DNA of 13,444 bases. Origin: an uncultured Eubacteriales bacterium (lineage in GTDB: Bacteria > Bacillota > Clostridia > Oscillospirales > CAG-382). How positions within the stretch are numbered: the first letter of the stretch is position 1; each line of letters starts with the position of its first letter. The position numbers were made by a program, and so were the translations under genes. Shown in pieces: positions 1 to 6,971 of the stretch. The stretch is from the NCBI GenBank assembly GCA_900554405.1, contig USHI01000018.1, forward strand, positions 1 to 13,444, given 5' to 3'. Under the pieces are notes generated by a model. It was not told the origin of the DNA, ran no database searches, and saw only the letters and a list, made by a program, of their open reading frames with translations.

Positions 1-1145
1 GCAAGAAGATGAATGGGGGTTACATTACACGTTTTTAATGTTCCTTTATTTAATCCAATAAGTGTTTCTATATCATCTGAATATAGAGATAAATTATACT
101 CGTCAGAAAGCTCTTGGAGTATTTCTTTTGCCGTAAGAACATTATCATTAATCAACATTTCAACGGCGGTTTTTAATAAGGACGGCTGAGCTGTAACTAA
201 AATATCATCAAACGGTTCGCATTTTCTTATTCCCATTTTTTGCATCTGCCTCATTAACGCTTGATATTTATCATAAGATATTAATTTTAGATTTTTTGCA
301 CGTCTTATCATTGCGGCAATCGAGACTTTCCATTTCTTTTTTAATTCAATATAATAGTTGAGTTTGTCTGCATATGCACCTACTTCTTTGATGAATGTTT
401 CTTTAGGAAGTAAAAATGCAGATGCAAAATCATTGGCCTGCTGTTCTCTGTCGCGAAATTCGGAGGGTGAAATATTTTCAATATCATCTTCCCAATCATG
501 TAACATGATATGGCCTAATTCGTGTGCAACATCGAAGTGAAGGCGTGCAGCAGTACTTTTATTTTTAGAAAGAGCTACTATATATCGTTCCTCATCGTTA
601 ATGTAGATTTTTTGACTAAAAGCGTCAATATCATTTGTAGAAGTTTCAACAGAAGTCAATATAATACCGTTTTTCTCAGCGTAAAATATCAAATTATCAA
701 TTGGACCATATCCTAAATTCCAACATTCTCTTAATTTTATTGCAATATCTTCTATGTTATCCGTATCGCATACATCAGGTAAATTGACATGTGGGAATGT
801 AACATATTCAGTTAAATACGCATAAATCGTAGTAACAAAACTTATTTTTATTTCTTGTTCATAACGATATTTTTTATTGGTAGTTAAAAGTGATCTAAAA
901 TACGTTGAAGGAGCAGCTTTTACAAGTTCCGTGTCAGAACCCAAAAAGAAATCTATCGGGAAATTAAGGAGTTGACTCATTCTCTGTACTTTAGGAAAAT
1001 CTGGATTAGATATTTTTCCGCTTTCGTACATTGATACAGTTTGCCTTTGTAAATCCAAGGCTTCAGCTAATTCTGAAATGCTCATTCCTTTTAATGTACG
1101 AGCTGTTTTTAATCTTTTCCCATTGAATGATTTTAAATCTTTCAT
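1..1145 (-). CDS. HTH (XRE) + ImmA/IrrE-family metallopeptidase, partial (3' end outside window)
   Basis: I translated this minus-strand frame by hand. It is open from ATG 1143-1145 to the left edge (at least 381 residues, no stop). Residues about 9-70 form an XRE-type helix-turn-helix (TARTLKGMSISELAEALDLQ, then RQTVSMYESGK). Residues 208-212 are HELGH, the HExxH zinc-peptidase signature, followed by EQQANDFASAFLLP from residue 234, which supplies the usual third zinc-ligand Glu of ImmA/IrrE proteins. Known relatives cleave or sense repressors, for example ImmA of ICEBs1 and IrrE/PprI. Here regulator and protease are one polypeptide. An AGGAGG at 1150-1155 precedes the ATG by 4 nt. The gene lies 16 nt behind the DUF5986-like gene, so the two probably share one mRNA. 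About 110 residues follow the usual peptidase core; I do not recognise that tail. The family call is firm; the biological role is inferred. Confidence 0.88.
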   Translation of the reverse strand, partial: MKDLKSFNGKRLKTARTLKGMSISELAEALDLQRQTVSMYESGKISNPDFPKVQRMSQLLNFPIDFFLGSDTELVKAAPSTYFRSLLTTNKKYRYEQEIKISFVTTIYAYLTEYVTFPHVNLPDVCDTDNIEDIAIKLRECWNLGYGPIDNLIFYAEKNGIILTSVETSTNDIDAFSQKIYINDEERYIVALSKNKSTAARLHFDVAHELGHIMLHDWEDDIENISPSEFRDREQQANDFASAFLLPKETFIKEVGAYADKLNYYIELKKKWKVSIAAMIRRAKNLKLISYDKYQALMRQMQKMGIRKCEPFDDILVTAQPSLLKTAVEMLINDNVLTAKEILQELSDEYNLSLYSDDIETLIGLNKGTLKTCNVTPIHLL

Positions 1146-1161
1146 AGGAACCTCCTATTTT

Positions 1162-1914
1162 TTATTTTGCCTCAGGAATATCACTTTCGGATTTTGTGGC
1201 AATGTCAAGATTAAGTTGTTTCTTTTTCTTCGCTTTAGGCGTATAAACCAATCCCATAGTCGGGTTATTCTTCTTATGGTCATCGTTTTCTGTTTGTTCA
1301 ACAACAAGGCTTTCAGAAACACCGATATATTCATTCCAAGATACAGATTCACATTCTTCGAAATTGCAGTTAATCATACAACAACGTATAGAATGTAATA
1401 ACTCATCTCGTGATGAAAATAAAACCAATGCGTGATGTTCAACCATTTCAATTGAAATAAGCAAGTCATTACAAATTCGTTCAATCGATTTTTTAATTTT
1501 TTCTTCATTTTCATCTATTGCAAAAAATGATTGCTGTTGAATTTCTAAATCGGCATTAAACATGTTTGCCAGTTCATAAACATAGTGCTTATGGTTTTTA
1601 GAATCACGTTTTACTTCGCAAAAGCGTTCCTCACGCATAAGCGTCAAAAGCATACCCGTTGTTTTATCAAAAATTACAATTAAGTTCCACGGTCCGCGTT
1701 TAGTAAACTCTACAACCACATCGGGATTATATGTAAAAGCAGTACGGACATTACGATTTATCAAATCCCATATACGAGATGGATAACTGTTCATATCACT
1801 GCGTTCCATATTTGCCTGTCGTGTATCTTGAATAATATCATCTGTTACCGCTGAATGGATGCTGGATACAATGCTTTTAATAAAGTCGTCACTGAAATTA
1901 GTTAGAATTGGCAT
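1162..1914 (-). CDS. DUF5986-like protein of unknown function
   Basis: A 250-residue protein with ATG 1912-1914 and AGGAGG at 1921-1926. It has no signal peptide or membrane segment, so it is probably cytosolic. A central block around residues 66-120 (VVEFTKRGPWNLIVIFD, then LLTLMREERF, then HYVYELANMFN) resembles, from memory, the DUF5986 family found beside ImmA/IrrE genes; that assignment needs a profile search. Residues 121-205 look like a mixed alpha/beta region. The C-terminus carries a distinct tail, MGLVYTPKAKKKKQLNLDI, at residues 220-238, with a run of lysines. It is the first gene of a two-gene operon with the HTH-ImmA/IrrE protein and has a perfect consensus promoter. By analogy with other ImmA partner genes it may be a toxin, a protease target or a phage or element control factor, but nothing in the sequence proves this. 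Codon use is AT-rich compared with genes after 4,280. Confidence 0.75.
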   Translation of the reverse strand: MPILTNFSDDFIKSIVSSIHSAVTDDIIQDTRQANMERSDMNSYPSRIWDLINRNVRTAFTYNPDVVVEFTKRGPWNLIVIFDKTTGMLLTLMREERFCEVKRDSKNHKHYVYELANMFNADLEIQQQSFFAIDENEEKIKKSIERICNDLLISIEMVEHHALVLFSSRDELLHSIRCCMINCNFEECESVSWNEYIGVSESLVVEQTENDDHKKNNPTMGLVYTPKAKKKKQLNLDIATKSESDIPEAK

Positions 1915-1944
1915 AAATGACCTCCTAAAAAAATTTATATTCTT

Positions 1945-1973
1945 ATTATAGGACTTTTTTCTGAAAATGTCAA
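1945..1973 (-). promoter_or_regulatory. Consensus sigma-A promoter of the DUF5986-like/ImmA operon
   Basis: On the minus strand TTGACA (1968-1973), a 17-bp spacer and TATAAT (1945-1950) match the housekeeping consensus at all 12 positions with ideal spacing. Transcription should start near 1938, giving a leader of about 25 nt that contains AGGAGG (1921-1926). Such a strong promoter on a regulatory/protease operon suggests that repression, perhaps by the operon's own HTH protein, is needed; no clear operator was identified. Confidence 0.9.
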
Positions 1974-1980
1974 GTAAATT

Positions 1981-2132
1981 GCAAAATAAATTTAATAACG
2001 TACAAAAATCATCAAGATTTATCTGAGCATCGTCGCCAGAGCTGTATAATCAAATCATTATTTGTATAAGATCAAACACAATAGGATTCGTTTTTATGAA
2101 GTTTGTTTTGAAATTATAATAAATCAATAGCA
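1981..2132. other. AT-rich spacer, no gene recognised
   Basis: These 150 bases between the operon promoter and the ABC-transporter remnant have stops in all frames and no recognisable protein fragment, hairpin or RNA. They may be decayed coding DNA. Confidence 0.5.
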
Positions 2133-2400
2133 TTAATACCGTCCCGCCTGAATTCTCCGCATTTGTGCATAATTTTCCTTATACTCAAGCGGGTCATCAA
2201 GATTGCCTCCTCAATAGCCCAACCATATATCCTGTCAGCAATTCATATGAAAGAAAGACGGTGAGAGATAATCATAACCGACTTGTTTTCCACCGACGTC
2301 AGTATTGAATGATTCAGGTGATATTACGCAATCGAGTCAATAACCGAACTAGGTTCAACAAGGATAATTAGGTTAATGTCCCTGTAGAATATAGTAGTTT
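2133..2400 (-). pseudogene. Remnant of ABC-transporter ATPase subunit (C-terminal part)
   Basis: Reading the minus strand gives the last part of an ABC exporter nucleotide-binding domain in broken frames. From about 2400: TIFYRD, then a Walker B/signature-downstream segment LIILVEPSSVIDSIA ending in an in-frame stop, then YHLNHSILTSVENK and the H-loop segment SVMIISHRLSFI ending in a second stop, then IADRIYG. After a frame change near 2190 comes the typical C-terminal end EYKENYAQMRRIQAGRY followed by TAA at 2133-2135. The Walker B aspartate is replaced by Val (LVEP instead of LDEP). Two stops, one frameshift and the missing N-terminal transmembrane half make it non-functional. The ending (YAQM..IQAG.Y) is that of multidrug/peptide-exporter type ABC proteins. 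Called by eye; the upstream limit is approximate. Confidence 0.8.
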
Positions 2401-2477
2401 TACAATAGAAAAGTAAAATAAGAATGGCGGAAAAAATTGTGATAACTGTGTTGTAGCTTAATACCATATTGTTTCGA

Positions 2478-2930
2478 TTACACGGTCATATCAACATACT
2501 CACCGTACTTAAAAACTGCACAAGCTTCACTGCCATCCGTGTGGCAAAAATCAGTAACAAGTTGCTGACTGCGATAACGTGCGACTTCTGTAAGTCCGCT
2601 TAAAACGATAGCTTTTTCGGTGCGATATTCGTTGATATATTTTGCAACCTTCGATTCGACTTCGGCTCGGTCTGCTATCAAAGGAATAGTCTGCGGCTGT
2701 TCTTTCGGTGCAGAGCTTGCTGCAGTTTGCGCAGTTGTGTATGCTTCTGTTTTAGCAGTTTCAGGTTTCTCAGTTTCCGGCTTAGCGGTTTCTGCCGGCT
2801 TTTTCTCGCTCGCGGTCGTGTGCGGCTTAGCTGCGGCAGTGGTACTTGCCGAAGAGAAAACCGGTTTATCCGTTTCTTCTTCGTACTTGTCGGGCTGTGA
2901 AGTATCAGCCGCGGATTTGGGCGAAGTCAC
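2478..2930 (-). pseudogene. CAP-domain (SCP/YkwD-like) protein remnant, truncated at both ends
   Basis: An open frame of 150 codons. Residues about 1-80 are a Thr/Ala/Pro/Glu/Lys-rich low-complexity linker with repeated PETxKPETAK-like units, typical of extracellular proteins. Residues about 88-150 (VESKVAKYINEYRTEKAIVL, then VARYRSQQLVTDF.H, then KYGEYVDMT) match the start of CAP domains of clostridial exported proteins. The frame stops inside the domain at 2478, and the rest of the domain (further His/Glu ligands and the C-terminal strands) is absent. There is no signal peptide: the only possible start is a GTG at 2928-2930 that overlaps the stop of the truncated parA, so the N-terminus has also been lost. 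I read this as a gene fragment left by a deletion that fused it to parA, not a functional gene. Confidence 0.7.
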
Positions 2931-3484
2931 CGTCTAAGGATTGGATTGATATGCTGCTTGACCTTCTGAATAGTCTGCATAAGCTGTGTCATTCCTTTTG
3001 CGGGAAGATACTGAGCCTGAACGGGGATGATTACGCTGTCTGCCGCCGCTAAAGCGTTAAGAGTTACCATACCGAGGGAAGGCATACAGTCGATCAGAAT
3101 ATATTCGTAATCATCTTTCACCTTGTTAAGATAGGTTCTCATAACTGTTTCACGGCTCATAGTCGTTACAAGCATCATTTCCATAGCGGACAGTTCAAGG
3201 TTTGCCGGAAGCAAATCAACATTTTCCTCGTGATGCAGAATACCGAAATGCGGGTTCCCGTTTTCTTTACGCATTATCTCGGATAACTTAGTGGTAATGG
3301 TAGCAGGTAAGCTGTCATTATCTTTCCACCCGAGACAGGTCGTGAGGTCGCCCTGTGGATCGGCGTCTACTAGGAGTACCTTTTTACCTTGCTTCGCAAG
3401 CCCTATTCCTAAATTGACCGTTGTGGTGGTTTTTCCTGTGCCGCCCTTTTGATTGCAGATTGCAATGGTTTTACAGTTAGGCAT
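2927..3484 (-). pseudogene. ParA/Soj-family ATPase, 3'-truncated
   Basis: 185 residues from ATG 3482-3484, with AGGAGG at 3492-3497. ParA features are intact: deviant Walker A NQKGGTGKTTTT at 11-22, switch I region ADPQG at 41-45, Walker B-type YEYILIDCMPSLG at 126-138. ParA ATPases segregate plasmids and integrative elements by moving on the nucleoid with a DNA-bound partner. Relatives on clostridial elements run to about 255-275 residues; here the protein ends as QHINPILRR, just where the family would continue after INP, and directly enters the CAP remnant with a GTGA overlap. About 70-90 C-terminal residues are therefore missing. No ParB partner is in view. It may still be translated, but a functional partition system is unlikely. 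Confidence 0.85.
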
Positions 3485-3509
3485 TGGCTTTCCTCCTTTC
3501 CATAGATTT

Positions 3510-3535
3510 ATAGCCGACTGTGTTTAGACGGCTAT
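3510..3535. repeat. Inverted repeat just upstream of parA
   Basis: ATAGCCG (3510-3516) and CGGCTAT (3529-3535) are perfect 7-bp arms around a 12-nt centre. After an A-A mismatch a CT/AG pair could extend the stem. It lies about 12 nt beyond the parA ribosome site, so it could be an operator or mRNA leader hairpin for parA. Confidence 0.5.
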
Positions 3536-3955
3536 GTATCAACGCAGTATTTGTTTTCAACACCCCCTGCGTAAAGCTGTTGCTTTGTGTGGGAAGCACA
3601 TCGGTCACGGTTTGCGAAACCGTGTCATAGGAATTTCACCTCTGCCGGGTTCTCCGCCAGCTCCGTAGAGAAGTATCATTATCATTCTGACTGTCATCGC
3701 CGTTCCGGTGGCAAGCCGGATTTCAGATCAGGGGTTCTCGCTCATACTCCGAGATGGAGAAGTCACGGCGTACCTATCTTCGGGCTATCATCAGAAATAA
3801 TGTCCCAAGTGCCTGTATATTCAGTTTTCAAGGATCACGAAGCGGCTCCTGAACGGAGTCAGGAATTAACCCCTTCACATACTCTGAATAAGGGGTGGGT
3901 TTTGGCAGGGTGTTTTTTAAAAAAAGTTGAAAAAAATTTTTTCGTGACCCTTTGA
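3536..3955. other. Non-coding, hairpin-rich stretch upstream of parA
   Basis: About 420 bases without a credible gene. The open frames here (3587-3955 plus, 3828-4040 minus) lack ribosome sites and cross hairpins. It holds a palindrome at 3606-3624, a small stem TCCGG/CCGGA at 3704-3708/3716-3720, TCCTGA/TCAGGA near 3847-3864, and ACCCCTT/AAGGGGT around 3868-3897, ending in an A/T-rich run at 3913-3952. Such a dense, GC-balanced stretch next to parA and between element genes could be a centromere-like site, transfer or replication origin, or a structured RNA read on the minus strand. I cannot assign it. Confidence 0.4.
3606..3624. repeat. Palindrome CACGGTTT-GCG-AAACCGTG
   Basis: Two perfect 8-bp arms with a 3-nt centre. 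As DNA it is a near-ideal dimeric protein-binding site; as RNA the loop would be tight. Its position about 120 bp upstream of parA makes a partition (centromere-like) or regulatory site plausible. It differs from the chromosomal parS consensus. Confidence 0.55.
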
Positions 3956-3958
3956 AAC

Positions 3959-3992
3959 AAAAAAGCCACCTTTCCGAAAGCGGAAAAGTGGC
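3959..3992 (-). terminator. Rho-independent terminator (second of two)
   Basis: Minus-strand hairpin with 12-bp arms 3965-3976 and 3981-3992 (one mismatched position that is a G-U pair in the minus-strand RNA), a 4-nt loop, then six U from the A-run at 3959-3964. It lies downstream of the 59-residue gene and behind a first hairpin at 4024-4058. Confidence 0.8.
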
Positions 3993-4023
3993 ACAGGGTT
4001 TAAGGACATATATAATAGGAAAA

Positions 4024-4058
4024 GGGCTGCTCATCCCCAAGAGGGGAATAAGCAGCCC
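4024..4058 (-). terminator. Terminator-like hairpin after the 59-residue gene
   Basis: GGGCTGCT (4024-4031) pairs with AGCAGCCC (4051-4058), with an inner CCCC/GGGG stem and an AAGA loop. On the minus strand the stem is followed by only a short U stretch (UUUUCC). It starts 9 nt past the stop of the 4068-4247 gene. It is weaker than the following terminator, so the two may act in tandem. Confidence 0.6.
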
Positions 4059-4067
4059 AAGCTATGT

Positions 4068-4247
4068 TTAGATGTAGACAACTTTGAGTTTCTTCTTTTT
4101 TGCACGGATTACCTTTACCAACACCTCATCAACGGCATCGGTATATTTTCCTTGCTGCATACGGAGGTTTTTGAAATCAATTAGGGACTCTATAATCTCT
4201 GACCGCTCCTGATTGGTCAGGTAGATATGATATTTCTGTTCCTTCAT
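4068..4247 (-). CDS. Small element-type protein, function unknown (59 aa)
   Basis: ATG at 4245-4247 (MKEQKYHIYLTNQERSEII...) is preceded by AGGAGG at 4257-4262, 9 nt away. An in-frame ATG 39 nt further upstream lacks a ribosome site, so I use the shorter form. The 59-residue protein has an N-terminal strand-like segment (KYHIYLT), a helix with a QERSEIIESLIDFKN pattern, and a very basic C-terminus RAKKKKLKVVYI. I remember similar small proteins from clostridial integrative elements but know no function; a DNA- or RNA-binding accessory role is only suggested by the charge. It is followed by two terminator hairpins and lies directly beside the junction with the truncated chromosomal gene. Confidence 0.7.
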   Translation of the reverse strand: MKEQKYHIYLTNQERSEIIESLIDFKNLRMQQGKYTDAVDEVLVKVIRAKKKKLKVVYI

Positions 4248-4278
4248 TGGCTGACACCTCCTGATACTTTCATTATAC

Positions 4279-4875
4279 TTATACATCGTTATCGAGCAGA
4301 ACGCCGGTGAGCATCACAAAGGGAACATAAATCTTTTCCTCTTTGCCGTTTATCTGCTTTGTCTGATAAAGGTTGTTTTTGTAATCAAAGCGTATCGTGA
4401 CTCTGCCGCTCTTTCCGGCAAGCTCGGATGCACTTATTTTCTTTCCGTCCAGCCTGTATGAGATCGATACCGTAACGGGAAGCACGCTTTCGCTGCTGCC
4501 GCGGTAATAAATATCATTGCCGCCGGCATTCCATACAAGCGTATCGCCGTTTGCGGAATGCTCTTCATCTCCGTTGACATTTACGATATCGCCAAGATCG
4601 CTCCTGTCGCGGAGCGTATCGCGCCCGGATATGTTTTTCAGCCAATCGCTTACGGTTATGCTTTTGACATTGCCCTCTGCATCGGTAAAGACATAAACCG
4701 TTTCGTTCTTTACGGCCTCCTTCGTTTCATTTGCAGTGCCGGAGCTTTCGGCATCCGCTTCCGATACGGTTTTATCCGTTCCTCCGTCGCTTGCGGCAAA
4801 GGCTGCGACGGTGCCGCTTATCGCAAGCAGCGCACACAGCGCCAGCGCGACGGTTTTCAAAACCCTTTTGTTCAT
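4279..4875 (-). pseudogene. Secreted protein of the TetR/HdeD/MMPL cluster, 3'-truncated at element junction
   Basis: Starts at ATG 4873-4875 (MNKRVLKTVALALCALLAIS), overlapping the MMPL stop in an ATGA junction, with GGAGG just upstream. It has a clear signal peptide (hydrophobic residues 8-26, likely cleavage after AFA at 25-27), then an acidic Ser/Glu-rich segment and a domain with YVFTDAEGN, VSDWLKN, NGNDIYYRG-like, VSISYRLDGKKIS and GRVTIRFDYKNN segments. I recall these from longer clostridial secreted proteins beside MMPL transporters that continue through coiled-coil regions to a C-terminal membrane anchor. Here the frame stops after 198 residues (LLDNDV), and the DNA beyond is element DNA. 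The C-terminal part is missing, so the product would be released rather than anchored, if stable at all. The longer-family comparison is from memory. Confidence 0.75.
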
Positions 4876-6965
4876 CTCTGTTCCTCCTTGGTGCCTTTTT
4901 CGATATGGCGCATACCTGCCGTGGTGCGGCAGATGAGCCTGTCGCAAAGCATGAGCAGCGCGGGCAGGATAAATACAACGCACATCATGCTGATGATAGC
5001 TCCGCGCGCCATAAGCGTGCACATGGAGCTGATTATGTCTATATCCGAATATACCGCCACGCCGTATGTTGCGGCGAAAAGCCCGAATCCGGAAACAAGT
5101 ATAGAGGGTATGGAGGCGGAAAGCGCCGTCGAAACGCTTTCACGCTTGGCGTTCCCCGCGATCCTTTCGGATTTGTAGCGCGTTGTCATAAGTATCGCGT
5201 AGTCGACGGTTGCGCCGAGCTGTATAGTGCTGATGCAGATCGGAGCGATAAACGGAAGCGATTGCCCTAAATAATGCGGCAAACCGAGATTGATGAATAT
5301 CGCAAGCTCGATGACGGCGATAAGCAGGAAGGGAAGTGTGATGCTCTTTTCCACAAGCGCGATAATAATGAATATCGCAAGTATGGAAACGGCGTTTACC
5401 ACCTTGAAGTCGCGGTCGGTCGTTTCGATCATATCCTTCATGCAGGGCGCCTCGCCGATAAGCATCCCGCTGCCGTCGTATCTTTTCAGAATGGCGTTCA
5501 GGCTTTCGACCTGCGCGTTTACGGCATCGCTTGCGACCTTGTATTCCGAATTTATAAGCAGCAGCTCGTATTTGTCGCTTTCGAGCACGGATCTCAGCTT
5601 TTCGGGGATAATATCCTCCGGAACGCGCGAGCCGATAACCGATTCAAGCCCGAGAACGTATTTGACCCCGTCCACTTCTTCCATTTCGTTTATCATGCTG
5701 CGGACACGGTAATCCTCAAGCCCGGAATCGAGAAGCACCATGTGCGTGCTTGCTATATTGAAATCCTCCGAAAGCTTTGAATTTGCGATAACGTATTCTA
5801 TATCCTCCGGGAGGCATTGACCCATGTCGTAATAAACCTCCGCGTTCGTCTTTCTGTAACCGTAATATGCCGGCGGGATAAGCAGCAGAAACACGGCGAT
5901 AAATACCGGGAATATCTTCACGAGCCGTTTCGAAAGCCTGCCCATGTCCGGGATCAAGGATCTGTGCTTTGTCTTTTCGAGCGGTTTATCGAGCAGAAGT
6001 ATCAGCGAGGGAAGCACCGTTACGCACCCGATAACACCCAAAACAACGCCTTTTGCCATAACTATGCCGAGATCGAGCCCGAGCGTGAAGGTCATGAAGC
6101 AGAGCGCCGCGAAGCCCGCAACGGTGGTTACGGAGCTGCCGACCACGGAGGCAAGCGTTTCTCTTATCGCCTGCGCCATAGCCTCCTTCGGGTCGCCGCA
6201 AAGCGCGCGCTTTTCGTTATAGGAATGCCACAGAAATATGGAATAGTCCATCGTGACAGCCAATTGCAGTACCGCGGCAAGCGCTTTTGTTATATAGGAT
6301 ATTTCACCGAAGAAATAGTTTGTCCCGAGGTTCAGAAGTATCATCATGCCGATGGAGGCAAGGAACACAAACGGGGCAAGCCAGCTGTCAAGCAGTATGA
6401 GCATCGCCAGTGTCGCAAATGCGACAGCCAGGCCGACATATATCGGTTCTTCCTTCTCGCAAAGATCCTTCAGATCGGTGACAAGCGCCGACATCCCGGA
6501 AACGAAACACTGCTTCCCGGCCATGGAGCGTATCTCGCGGATCGCATCCATTGTCACATCCGCACTTGTGGCGCTGTCGAAGAATACGGCAAGCATCGTG
6601 GAATGATCGGTGTTGAATTCGTTGTATATCCTGTCGGGCAAAAGCTCCTTCGGAACGGTAATATCCGCAAGCGTGGAATACCACAGCACGGAATCGACGT
6701 GTTCGACGCCTTCTATCCTTTCGCAGAGCTTTTTGACATCCTTGTCGCTCATGTCCTCCACGACGATAAGCGAAAAAGCGCCCTTGCCGAAATCCTTTGT
6801 GAGCTCTGCCTGGCCGATCGTCGTGTCGAAATCATCCGGCAGATAATCCAACATATCGTAGTTGATTCTTGTTCCCGCCATGCCGAACACCGCAGGTATC
6901 ATAAGCAGCAGCGTGATAATGAGTATCGGCGCGCGGAACTTTACAACAGCCTTTGAAAACCGCAC
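4872..6965 (-). CDS. MMPL-family (RND superfamily) membrane transporter
   Basis: 697 residues from a GTG start at 6963-6965 (GGGAGG at 6974-6979, inside the end of the preceding gene). The layout is the duplicated RND/MMPL fold: TM1 at about 11-30, an extracytoplasmic domain 32-170, a TM bundle 175-325; then TM at 351-368, a second domain 370-515, and a TM bundle 523-675. Each bundle carries the family's Asp-Tyr pair, in VTMDYSIFL (240-241) and GATVDYAIL (588-589), linked to proton coupling in RND proteins. Such proteins export lipids, peptides or hydrophobic compounds; the substrate here is unknown. It is co-transcribed with the HdeD-like gene (6-nt gap) and the secreted protein (4-nt overlap), suggesting a joint envelope export function. 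The TetR gene upstream is the likely regulator. Confidence 0.9.
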   Translation of the reverse strand: MRFSKAVVKFRAPILIITLLLMIPAVFGMAGTRINYDMLDYLPDDFDTTIGQAELTKDFGKGAFSLIVVEDMSDKDVKKLCERIEGVEHVDSVLWYSTLADITVPKELLPDRIYNEFNTDHSTMLAVFFDSATSADVTMDAIREIRSMAGKQCFVSGMSALVTDLKDLCEKEEPIYVGLAVAFATLAMLILLDSWLAPFVFLASIGMMILLNLGTNYFFGEISYITKALAAVLQLAVTMDYSIFLWHSYNEKRALCGDPKEAMAQAIRETLASVVGSSVTTVAGFAALCFMTFTLGLDLGIVMAKGVVLGVIGCVTVLPSLILLLDKPLEKTKHRSLIPDMGRLSKRLVKIFPVFIAVFLLLIPPAYYGYRKTNAEVYYDMGQCLPEDIEYVIANSKLSEDFNIASTHMVLLDSGLEDYRVRSMINEMEEVDGVKYVLGLESVIGSRVPEDIIPEKLRSVLESDKYELLLINSEYKVASDAVNAQVESLNAILKRYDGSGMLIGEAPCMKDMIETTDRDFKVVNAVSILAIFIIIALVEKSITLPFLLIAVIELAIFINLGLPHYLGQSLPFIAPICISTIQLGATVDYAILMTTRYKSERIAGNAKRESVSTALSASIPSILVSGFGLFAATYGVAVYSDIDIISSMCTLMARGAIISMMCVVFILPALLMLCDRLICRTTAGMRHIEKGTKEEQR

Positions 6966-6971
6966 CGCCGA

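Larger units (their letters stand above)
2478..4283 (-). mobile_element. Remnant of a clostridial integrative (conjugative) element
   Basis: A block of element-type content: a ParA ATPase, a long structured non-coding stretch, a 59-residue small protein of the kind found on clostridial integrative elements, and a CAP gene fragment. No integrase, relaxase or transfer gene is present, so only a fragment remains. The right border is inferred from the point where the chromosomal secreted-protein gene loses its reading frame (about 4279-4286). The left border is unknown; the ABC remnant and the DUF5986-like/ImmA operon may belong to the same or another element. The block is intermediate in base composition between the AT-rich left end and the GC-richer chromosome. 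Confidence 0.5.

Noticed and set aside
2620..2937. Plus-strand frame with hydrophobic Ala/Val-rich product
   Set aside because: Antisense of the Thr/Ala/Pro-rich CAP linker; the apparent hydrophobicity is a by-product of that composition.
3818..3833. Minus-strand CCTTGAAAACTGAATA, similar to rRNA leader/spacer sequences of Bacillota
   Set aside because: No rRNA or tRNA gene is present nearby; a short A/T-rich similarity is not enough to call an antitermination site.
3587..4040. Open frames at 3587-3955 (plus) and 3828-4040 (minus)
   Set aside because: No ribosome sites; they run through palindromes, the A/T-rich run and a terminator, and the products lack any domain character.
5817..6956. 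379-codon plus-strand frame
   Set aside because: It lies antisense to the MMPL gene, whose protein features are clear. The antisense product is rich in His, Arg and Tyr without domains, and there is no ribosome site.
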